23,910 bases of DNA from DATAFF01 sp036257595 (lineage in GTDB: Bacteria > Pseudomonadota > Alphaproteobacteria > Rhizobiales > Aestuariivirgaceae): positions 1-23,910 of the forward strand of contig DATAFF010000020.1 of assembly GCA_036257595.1 (NCBI GenBank), given 5' to 3'. The translations under genes were made by a program, and so were the position numbers. Position 1 is the first letter of the stretch; the number at the start of each line of letters is the position of its first letter. Under the pieces are notes generated by a model, which was not told the DNA's origin, made no database searches, and was given only the letters and a program-made list of their open reading frames with translations. Below are positions 13,897 to 20,774 of this stretch, one piece after another.

Positions 13897-15465
13897 ATGT
13901 CCGACCCCGAAGCTTCAGCAGATGCCGGCTCACGACGCCCGCGAAGATCCGGCGGCGGCGCCGAGGCGCGGCGGGCCCAACGCTCAGGTGCCGGACCGGG
14001 CCCGCAGCTCACCTATATCAAGCGGCAGATCCCGCTCTATGAGGTGCTGACCGAGGAAGGCCTGACCCTCATCGAGAACAATGCCGAGACCATCCTTCAG
14101 GAGATCGGCATCGACTTCCGCGACGATCCGGAAGCGCTCGACTTGTGGCGCGGTGCCGGCGCCGAGGTCAAAGGCGAGCGCGTGCGCTTTCCCCGAGGGC
14201 TCGTGCGCGCGCTGATCAAGACGGCGCCGAGCACCTTCACCCAGCACGCCAGGAACCCGGCAAGGAACGTCGAGATCGGCGGCCGCAACCTGGTCTTCGC
14301 GCCGGTCTACGGCCCGCCCTTCATTCGCAATCTCGATGAGGGGCGGCGTTATGCGACGATCGAGGACTTCCGCAATTTCGTGAAGCTCGCCTATCTGGCG
14401 CCGCCGCTCCACCATTCCGGCGGAACGGTCTGCGAGCCTGTCGACATCCCCGTCGCCAAGCGCCACCTCGACATGGTCTACAGCCATATCCGCTATTCCG
14501 ACAAGCCGTTCATGGGCTCGGTAACGGCGCCGGAGCGGGCCGAGGACTCGGTGGCGATGGCCCGCATCCTGTTCGGCGACAAATTCGTCGACGAGAACTG
14601 CGTGCTGGTCAATCTCATCAACGCCAACTCGCCGCTCGTGTTCGATGCGACGATGGTCGGCGCCCTCAAGGTCTATGCCCGCGCCAACCAGGGGACGATC
14701 ATCTCGCCCTTCATTCTCTCCGGCGCCATGTCGGCGGTGACGGTGATCGGGACGCTGACCCAGATCCTGGCCGAAGCCTCGGTCGGCATGGCCTTTGCCC
14801 AGCTCTGCCGCAAGGGCGCGCCGGTCATTTTCGGCACCTTCGCCAGCTCCGTGTCGATGCAGTCCGGCGCTCCGACCTTCGGCACCCCTGAACCGGCGCA
14901 TGTACTGTTCGGCGCCGCCCAGCTCGCGCGCCGTCTCGGCGTCCCCTTCCGCTCCGGCGGCGCGCTGTGCGCCTCCAAGCTTCCCGATGCACAGGCGGCG
15001 AGCGAGAGCTCCAACACCCTGTGGCCGACCCTGCTGGGCGGGGTGAATTTCGTCCTCCATGCCGCCGGCTGGCTCGAGGGCGGCCTGGTATCGGGTTACG
15101 AGAAACTGATGATCGATGCCGACCAGCTGTCGATGCTTCAGCGCTTCGCCGACGGCGTCGATCTGAGTGAGAACGGCCAGGCGCTCGATGCCATTCGCGA
15201 GGTCGGCCCGGGCAGCCATTTTCTTGGATGTGCCCACACCCAGGCCAATTTCGAAACCGCCTTCTGGCGTTCCGGCCTCGCCGACAACAACTCCTTCGAG
15301 CAGTGGCGTGACAGCGGCTCGAAGGATATCGCGGCTCGCGCGAACGCGCTGTGGAAGCGCCAGCTCCGCGAGTATGAGGCGCCGGCGCTCGATCCGGCGA
15401 TCGACGAGCAGCTCCAGGCATTCATCGCCAAGCGCAAGGCGGTGCTGCCGGACAGCGTAACCTAA
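13897..15465 (+). CDS. MttB superfamily (non-pyrrolysine) methyltransferase, homologue 4
   Basis: A 522-residue MttB-superfamily protein, predicted to demethylate a methylated amine onto a corrinoid protein. The N-terminal 35 residues are Arg/Gly/Ala-rich (GSRRPRRSGGGAEARRAQRS). The catalytic domain begins near residue 45 (PLYEVLTEEGLTLIENNAET), and the late motif GPGSHFLGCAHT begins at residue 437. ATG 13897 is preferred because GAGGA lies 8 nt upstream; ATG 13876 is the alternative. There is no internal TAG. It shares blocks with homologues 2 and 3 (INANSPL, SGAPTFGTPE, HAAGWLEGGLVSGYEK, DAIREVGPG) but is clearly a separate branch. It is followed by transport genes, first a family-5 binding protein, suggesting that uptake and demethylation are linked. 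Substrate unknown. Confidence 0.93.
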   Translation: MSDPEASADAGSRRPRRSGGGAEARRAQRSGAGPGPQLTYIKRQIPLYEVLTEEGLTLIENNAETILQEIGIDFRDDPEALDLWRGAGAEVKGERVRFPRGLVRALIKTAPSTFTQHARNPARNVEIGGRNLVFAPVYGPPFIRNLDEGRRYATIEDFRNFVKLAYLAPPLHHSGGTVCEPVDIPVAKRHLDMVYSHIRYSDKPFMGSVTAPERAEDSVAMARILFGDKFVDENCVLVNLINANSPLVFDATMVGALKVYARANQGTIISPFILSGAMSAVTVIGTLTQILAEASVGMAFAQLCRKGAPVIFGTFASSVSMQSGAPTFGTPEPAHVLFGAAQLARRLGVPFRSGGALCASKLPDAQAASESSNTLWPTLLGGVNFVLHAAGWLEGGLVSGYEKLMIDADQLSMLQRFADGVDLSENGQALDAIREVGPGSHFLGCAHTQANFETAFWRSGLADNNSFEQWRDSGSKDIAARANALWKRQLREYEAPALDPAIDEQLQAFIAKRKAVLPDSVT

Positions 15466-15632
15466 GCCGATGTGTCGGGCCCCCGCGAGCTGCCCTTGGA
15501 TTGCAACCTGTTCACTTTGCGCGAGTTTGCGGCGGTGCTACCGTCTGCAGCATTCGCGGCCGAGACAGCCCCAGGCCCTGGCGCGCTCGGAGCATCAGCG
15601 ATTGGGCCAATCTGCCCATGGGAGGAAATGGA

Positions 15633-17297
15633 ATGTCCAATAAAGAACACGTCTGGATTCCGCGGTTGAAGCAGCAGCTGGCCGATCGCCTGATCGGGCG
15701 GCGCGAGTTCATCCGCTATTCGGCCCTGCTCGGAATGTCGGCCGGGGCGGCCTATATGTGGGCCGGCAAAATCACCGGCCGGCCGATCGCCCCGCCGGCC
15801 CGCGCTGCCGAACTGCCCAAGGGTGGTGTTCTCAAGATCGCGATGCGGGTTCCCAAGATCGACAACCCCCACACTTTCTCATGGATCTACGACTCCAACG
15901 TGGTGCGCCAGGTCAATGGCTATCTGACCCGCACCGGCGTCGACAATGTCACCCGCCCGGCGCTCGCCTCGAAGTGGGAGGCCTCGGAGGACCTCAAGAC
16001 CTGGACCTTCACCATCGCCGACATCAACTGGCATGATGGCCGCCCCTTCACCGCCGAAGATGCCGCGTGGAACATCAAGCATTGCCTTGATGAGGCCACC
16101 GGCTCGTCGGTGCTCGGCCTGATGAAGGGCTACATGCTCAAGGAGGTCGACAAGGGCAAAAAGGACGACAAGGGCCAACCCACCATGTCGACCGAGCTGT
16201 GGGACGCCAACGCCATCGAGGTGAAGGATCCCAAGACCTTGATCCTCAACCTCAAGGAGCCGCAGGTCGCGGTGCCCGAGCATTTCTTCCACTATCCCTT
16301 CCCGATGCTCGACCCCAAGGAGAACGGCGTCTGGGGTGCCAAGTCCAACGGAACCGGCGCGTTCACCGCCACCGAGGTCGAGGTTGGCCGCAGGGTCGTC
16401 CTGAAGGCGGTCGATGGCCGCGGCGCCAATCTCGAGGCCATCGAGTTCATCGATCTTGGCGACAATCCCTCGGCCCAGGCCGCCGCTCTTGCCTCCAAGC
16501 AGGTGCACGGATTGTACGAGGCCAATATCGAGCAGCTCGAGCTGTTCCAAGGCATGGACCACGTCAACCGCTACGACGCGGTCACCGCCGACACCGCCGT
16601 TGCCCGCATGCAGCCGGTCAAGCCATTCGACGATCCGAAGGTCCGCCAGGCCATGCGGCTCGCCACCGACCAGGGCAAGACGCTGGAGCTCGCCCATCGC
16701 GGCATCGGAACGATCGCCGAGCATCATCACGTCTCGCCGATCCATCCCGATTACAAGAAGATCGACCCGATGACTCAGAACATCGAGCAGGCGAAGAAGC
16801 TGCTCGAGGAGGCCGGCTACAAGGACGGCATCGACATCGAGATCTTCGGCAAGTCGGATCCGACCTGGGAAGCTGCGGCGATCGAGGCGATGGTCGAGCA
16901 GTGGAAGCCTGCCGGAATCAGGGCCAAGATCAACATTCTTCCCTCGGCGAAATACTGGGACGTGTGGACCACCGTGCCGCTCGGCTTCACGGTGTGGGCG
17001 CATCGCCCGCTCGGCTTCATGGTGCTGGCGCTGGCCTATCGCACCGGTGTGCCGTGGAACGAGTCGAAATACTCCAACAAGGATTTCGACACGCTGCTGG
17101 GCAAGGCCGAGGGCACGCTCGATGTCGCGGCGCGCGCCGAGATCATCGGCCAGCTCGAGAAGATCATGCAGGACGACGGACCGATCGTGCAGCCGCTCTG
17201 GCGGTCCCTCTTCACCTATTACGACAAGCGGGTGCAGGGCTTCCAGATGCATCCGACCCGCTACATCTTCGGTGAGGACCTGGCCATCCAGGCCTGA
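15633..17297 (+). CDS. ABC transporter family-5 (DppA/OppA-type) solute-binding protein with Tat signal
   Basis: A 554-residue periplasmic binding protein of the SBP_bac_5 family (peptide, nickel, opine and other ligands). A twin-arginine signal is visible at residues 22-44 (GRREFIRYSALLGMSAGAA), with cleavage near PARAA (about 59). Family features follow: LKIAMRVPKIDNPHTF, the WTFTIADINWHDGRPFTAED block, and KPFDDPKVRQAMRLATD. ATG 15633 is chosen for GGAGGAA 5 nt upstream. No family-5-type permease or ATPase gene is adjacent; the next genes encode a separate polyamine-type transporter with its own binding protein. It may capture a quaternary amine or a peptide-like ligand and share a transporter encoded elsewhere. 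The 167-bp upstream gap shows only a weak promoter candidate (TTGCGC-N16-TACCGT) and no clear terminator for MttB homologue 4. Confidence 0.92.
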   Translation: MSNKEHVWIPRLKQQLADRLIGRREFIRYSALLGMSAGAAYMWAGKITGRPIAPPARAAELPKGGVLKIAMRVPKIDNPHTFSWIYDSNVVRQVNGYLTRTGVDNVTRPALASKWEASEDLKTWTFTIADINWHDGRPFTAEDAAWNIKHCLDEATGSSVLGLMKGYMLKEVDKGKKDDKGQPTMSTELWDANAIEVKDPKTLILNLKEPQVAVPEHFFHYPFPMLDPKENGVWGAKSNGTGAFTATEVEVGRRVVLKAVDGRGANLEAIEFIDLGDNPSAQAAALASKQVHGLYEANIEQLELFQGMDHVNRYDAVTADTAVARMQPVKPFDDPKVRQAMRLATDQGKTLELAHRGIGTIAEHHHVSPIHPDYKKIDPMTQNIEQAKKLLEEAGYKDGIDIEIFGKSDPTWEAAAIEAMVEQWKPAGIRAKINILPSAKYWDVWTTVPLGFTVWAHRPLGFMVLALAYRTGVPWNESKYSNKDFDTLLGKAEGTLDVAARAEIIGQLEKIMQDDGPIVQPLWRSLFTYYDKRVQGFQMHPTRYIFGEDLAIQA

Positions 17298-17311
17298 TCC
17301 GCCGCCCTAAT

Positions 17312-17356
17312 CGCCGTCTGCTGCGCGCGCCCGATCGGGGCGGGCGGCAGGCGGCG
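17312..17356 (+). terminator. large GC-rich hairpin after the family-5 binding protein
   Basis: CGCCGTCTGC (17312-17321) pairs with GCAGGCGGCG (17347-17356) with one G-T wobble, and the inner GCCC/GGGC arms pair around GATC. It begins 14 nt after the stop. No T run follows, so it may be a weak terminator or an mRNA 3'-end stabiliser. Confidence 0.5.
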
Positions 17357-17364
17357 CCAAGGCA

Positions 17365-17393
17365 TTGCGACGTTGCTTCGGCTTCGTCATACT
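17365..17393 (+). promoter_or_regulatory. candidate sigma-70 promoter of the ABC importer operon
   Basis: TTGCGA (17365-17370) and CATACT (17388-17393) each match four of six consensus bases and have an ideal 17-bp spacer. The predicted transcript start is near 17400, giving a leader of about 110 nt before ATG 17511. Confidence 0.4.
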
Positions 17394-17475
17394 GCCGCCA
17401 ATGCGGAGGCCAGAAGCCGGGAAACCGGACATTAATCAGACCGTCATGCCGCCGTGACAGTTAGCAAAACCGGAC

Positions 17476-17495
17476 GGACAACGGATCCGTCGTCC
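17476..17495 (+). promoter_or_regulatory. 20-bp palindrome in the leader of the importer operon
   Basis: GGACAACGGATCCGTCGTCC is symmetric except for one mismatched pair, with a perfect ACGGATCCGT core. It ends immediately before the AGGGAG ribosome site (17496-17501) of the binding-protein gene. It could be an operator, or an RNA hairpin that controls access to the ribosome site. Confidence 0.45.
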
Positions 17496-17510
17496 AGGGA
17501 GATGTCAGAA

Positions 17511-18647
17511 ATGAAACTCATTCGACCCATCAGCCGACGCCGCCTTGTCAAGGGCAGCGCCGCGGCTGGCGCCGCTGCGCTCTTCGCGCCGGCCTATATC
17601 AAGAACGCCCTGTCGAGCTCGGGCGAGATCAATGTGATGTTCTGGTCCGACGAGCTGCCGGAGGATTTCCTCAAGAAGTTCACCGAGAAGACGGGCATCA
17701 AGGTGAACTTCACCGGGTTCGGCTCCAATGAGGAGCTCCAGAACAAGATGAAGGCCACCAAGGGCGAAGGATTTGATCTGATCAGCCCGACGCTGAACCG
17801 GGTTCTTCAGTGGAAGGATCTTGCCGTCACCCAAGCCTGGGACATGAACAAGGTTCCAGTCGACCGCCTCAACCCCGCCATGGTCAAGGCCGGCGATATC
17901 TGGAATCTGGACGGCAAGGGCCAGCATTGGCTTCCGCATGTCTGGGGCACCGAAGGGATTTCCTGGCGCACCGACAAATGGCAGCCCAAGGGCGAGTTCC
18001 CGAGCTATGGAGACATCTGGGACGACGCCAATGCCGGCAAGACCATGGGCCGGACCCACTCGCTGATCTTCGGCGCCGGACTGTGGATGGAAGGCGAAGG
18101 CAAGCTCGAGCCGGGCTCGATGCTCAAGGCCGCCTACGAGTCGGCGGACAAGATGAAGCCGATCTGGCAGAAGGTGAGCGATTTCTGCGTCAGCAAGAAG
18201 AAGAACATCAAGGTCCTGTGGAACGATGCCGACACCCAGAAGAACGGTTTGCTGAATGAGGGCATCGTTTGCGCTCAGACCTGGGACGGCCCGCCGATCG
18301 CGCTCAAGAATGACGGCCAGCCGGTGATGTACCGGGCGCCGAAGGAAGGCGCGATGGCATGGGTCGACGGCATGTCGCTGCCGATCGCGGCCAAGAACAT
18401 CGAGCAGGCCTATGCCTTCCTCGACTATGACTACACGCCCGAGCCGGCAGGCAAGGCGATCGAGAAGCACGGCTACAATTCGCCAGTGATCGGCGCCGAC
18501 AAGTTCGCCGGCGACAAATACGCCAAGAACTTTGCCGATGCCTACCCCGGGGATGCGCTTTCGAAGCTCAACCCCTGGCCGGCCGAGCCGGCATGGTACA
18601 CCGATCTCAGGGCGCAATTTGTCAGCAGGTTCGAGAGCGCCAGCTGA
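17511..18647 (+). CDS. PotD-like ABC transporter solute-binding protein, Tat signal
   Basis: A 378-residue periplasmic binding protein of the polyamine/iron class (SBP family 1, PotD-like). The signal has twin arginines (SRRRLVKGSAAAGAAALFAP, residues 8-27). The mature protein starts with the family-typical INVMFWSDELPEDFLKKF, has GFDLISPTLNRVLQW, and ends in ALSKLNPWPAEPAWYTDL. ATG 17511 has AGGGAG 9 nt upstream; ATG 17502 is too close to it. It is the first gene of a four-gene importer operon. Homologous transporters next to MttB genes probably bind methylated amines, but phosphonate (PhnS) and polyamine binders also belong to this class, so the ligand cannot be fixed. An RNA hairpin right after the gene may keep its mRNA in excess over the permeases. 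Confidence 0.92.
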   Translation: MKLIRPISRRRLVKGSAAAGAAALFAPAYIKNALSSSGEINVMFWSDELPEDFLKKFTEKTGIKVNFTGFGSNEELQNKMKATKGEGFDLISPTLNRVLQWKDLAVTQAWDMNKVPVDRLNPAMVKAGDIWNLDGKGQHWLPHVWGTEGISWRTDKWQPKGEFPSYGDIWDDANAGKTMGRTHSLIFGAGLWMEGEGKLEPGSMLKAAYESADKMKPIWQKVSDFCVSKKKNIKVLWNDADTQKNGLLNEGIVCAQTWDGPPIALKNDGQPVMYRAPKEGAMAWVDGMSLPIAAKNIEQAYAFLDYDYTPEPAGKAIEKHGYNSPVIGADKFAGDKYAKNFADAYPGDALSKLNPWPAEPAWYTDLRAQFVSRFESAS

Positions 18648-18658
18648 GCTTTGCTTTG

Positions 18659-18689
18659 GCCCTCCGAGGCTTGTTCCGCTTCGGAGGGC
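18659..18689 (+). other. intercistronic hairpin between binding protein and ATPase
   Basis: GCCCTCCGA (18659-18667) pairs perfectly with TCGGAGGGC (18681-18689) around a 13-nt loop. No T run follows, so it is more likely a partial attenuator or a 3'-end stabiliser of the binding-protein mRNA than a full terminator. ABC operons often use this arrangement to make more binding protein than membrane parts. Confidence 0.6.
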
Positions 18690-18722
18690 TGATCGTGCCG
18701 GAACAAGGACGCTGGGGCAGGG

Positions 18723-19832
18723 ATGAGCGCGGGAGTCGGCATCGAGCTCCAAAATCTGACTGTGAGCTTTGGTGATTTCGTTGCCGTAAGCGATGCCACG
18801 GTGACCATCGAAGGCGGCGAGTTCTTTTCGTTTCTCGGCCCCTCCGGTTGCGGCAAGACCACGATCCTGCGCACCGTGTCGGGCTTTCAGGAGCCGAGCG
18901 CCGGCCGGGTCAGGATCGGCGGCCAGGACATGGCCGGCATCGGCCCCAACAAGCGCCCGACCGCGCTGATCTTCCAGAATCTCGCGCTGTTTCCGCTGAT
19001 GCGGGTATGGGAGAACATCACCTTCGCCATGGAGGTGAAGGGCAAGGGCAAGACCGAGCGGCGCCGTCGCGCCGACGAGTTGCTCGAGCTCATCGCCTTG
19101 CCGCGCCAGGGCGAGAAATATCCCCATGAGCTTTCCGGCGGCCAGAAGCAGCGGGTGGCCGTGGCGCGGGCCCTTTGCGCCGAGCCGCATGTGCTACTGC
19201 TCGACGAGCCGCTGTCGGCGCTCGACCTCAAGCTGCGCCAACATATGCGGACCGAGCTCAGGACCATCCAGCAGCGTGTCGGCATTACCTTCATCTACAT
19301 CACCCACGATCAGGGCGAGGCGCTCACCATGTCGGATCATGTCGCGGTGATGCGCGAGGGCGTCATCGAGCAGGTTTCCGATGGTCGGACCATCTATGAC
19401 GACCCGGCCACGCCTTTCGTCGCCTCCTTTGTCGGCGAAAACAATTGCTTCACCGGCAAGGTGACCGGCGCCACCGGCAACGAAGTGCTGGTCGACACCG
19501 CGAGCGGACCCTTGACCGCGCGTGTCGGCACGGCGGCCCGCGGCATCCTCAAGCAGGGCGACGACGCCATGGTGTTCATCCGTCCGGAGTCGTTTCGCAT
19601 CGCCAATGGTGCTGGCGCCGGGGCGGGCAGGGTGAGCGGGACGGTCTCGGGTGAAGAGTTCGAGGGGCCGATCTACCACCTGTTCGTCGGCCGGGAGCGC
19701 GGCCGTCCGATCAAGGTCTCACTGGTCAATAAGGGGCATGCGCGCAGCCATTCGGCGGGCGAGGCGATCGTCCTCGCCTATGACCCGGCAAAGGCGGTGG
19801 CGCTGCCGAAGGGCAAGCTGGCCGCCGACTGA
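18723..19832 (+). CDS. ABC transporter ATP-binding protein (PotA/CUT1-like)
   Basis: A 369-residue importer ATPase. Walker A is GPSGCGKTT (39-47), the Q-loop LIFQNLALFP lies at about 82-91, the signature LSGGQKQR at 137-144 and Walker B VLLLDEP at 157-163 with D-loop SALD. The switch histidine is in YITHDQGEAL. After the ATPase domain comes a TOBE-type regulatory domain (from about 240: VGENNCFTGKVTG; FIRPESFRIANG), as in PotA. ATG 18723 has GGGGCAGGG just upstream. It is followed 12 nt later by the first permease gene. It energises the two permeases encoded downstream. Confidence 0.96.
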   Translation: MSAGVGIELQNLTVSFGDFVAVSDATVTIEGGEFFSFLGPSGCGKTTILRTVSGFQEPSAGRVRIGGQDMAGIGPNKRPTALIFQNLALFPLMRVWENITFAMEVKGKGKTERRRRADELLELIALPRQGEKYPHELSGGQKQRVAVARALCAEPHVLLLDEPLSALDLKLRQHMRTELRTIQQRVGITFIYITHDQGEALTMSDHVAVMREGVIEQVSDGRTIYDDPATPFVASFVGENNCFTGKVTGATGNEVLVDTASGPLTARVGTAARGILKQGDDAMVFIRPESFRIANGAGAGAGRVSGTVSGEEFEGPIYHLFVGRERGRPIKVSLVNKGHARSHSAGEAIVLAYDPAKAVALPKGKLAAD

Positions 19833-19844
19833 GGCTCGACGAGC

Positions 19845-20774
19845 ATGCCGACCAAGAGCTGGCTCGGAACGTTCTTCACCCGCAACGGCCTTTTTGTTGG
19901 CAGCTACATCCTTGCAGCGGTGCTGGCGTGGATCTTCTTGATGATCATCCTGCCGCAGATCGCGATGATCGACTTCTCTTTCAGCTATGATCTCCCGCCC
20001 TCTCAGCAGGGCGGCCCGGAGGACGTCTACACCCTCGCCAACTACCGCTATTTCCTGTTCGGCTATCCCGGCAATCCCGACGGCTACAATCGTCTCGACC
20101 TCGCCGTGTTCGGGCGAACATTGATTGCCGCGGTCTTCGTCACCATCCTCGACCTCATCCTGTGCTACCCGATCGCCTTCTATCTCGCGCAGGTCGCCAG
20201 GGGCCGCATGACCCGCGTCCTCGCTGTGGCGCTGATCGTTCCCTATTGGATCAACGAGATTCTCCGCGCCTTCGCCTTTCGCATCATTTTTGGGGCGAGC
20301 GGCATCATAAATAGCATTCTGATCGGTCTCGGCATTGTCGAAGCGCCCATCGACTTCGTCCGCGAGAGCGTGGCGCTCTATGCCGGCCTTGCCTATGCCT
20401 ATGTGCTTCTGATGGTGTTCCCGATCTACAACGCCATCGAGAGCCTCGACCGCAATCAGATCGAGGCGGCGCGCGACATGGGCGCGCCATGGTGGCGCAT
20501 TCACTGGCGGGTGGTGATCCCCTTCGCCAAGCCGGGCATCACCTCGGGATGCACCATCGTCTTCATGCTGGCAGCCGGCGCCCTTGCGGCACCGCAGATC
20601 CTCGGCGGCCCCTCGAGCCTGTGGTTCACCCAGATCATCTACCGCACCTTCTTCGAAAGCGTGAACTGGTCGCGCGGCGCGGCCTACGCCGTCATTCTGC
20701 TCGTGGTGTGCACCCTGTTCGTTCTCCTGATGATGCGCATCTTCAAGGTGAAGCTCGGCGAGATCGGCAGATGA
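19845..20774 (+). CDS. ABC transporter permease, PotB-like
   Basis: A 309-residue inner-membrane permease with about six transmembrane segments (for example YILAAVLAWIFLMIILPQI at 21-39 and VLAVALIVPYW at 125-135). It has the ATPase-coupling EAA loop, EAARDMGAPWWRIHWRVVIP (207-226), and the partner segment FAKPGI. The N-terminal region includes a periplasmic loop (DLPPSQQGGPEDVYTLANYR) typical of PotB/PhnU-type subunits. The stop overlaps the start of the second permease (ATGA), so equal production is expected. It forms the channel with that subunit. Confidence 0.95.
   Translation: MPTKSWLGTFFTRNGLFVGSYILAAVLAWIFLMIILPQIAMIDFSFSYDLPPSQQGGPEDVYTLANYRYFLFGYPGNPDGYNRLDLAVFGRTLIAAVFVTILDLILCYPIAFYLAQVARGRMTRVLAVALIVPYWINEILRAFAFRIIFGASGIINSILIGLGIVEAPIDFVRESVALYAGLAYAYVLLMVFPIYNAIESLDRNQIEAARDMGAPWWRIHWRVVIPFAKPGITSGCTIVFMLAAGALAAPQILGGPSSLWFTQIIYRTFFESVNWSRGAAYAVILLVVCTLFVLLMMRIFKVKLGEIGR

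Noticed and set aside
18659..18689. Full intrinsic terminator ending the binding-protein transcript
   Set aside because: The stem is strong but no T run follows, and the downstream genes of the same transporter lack an evident promoter of their own. Listed as an intercistronic hairpin instead.
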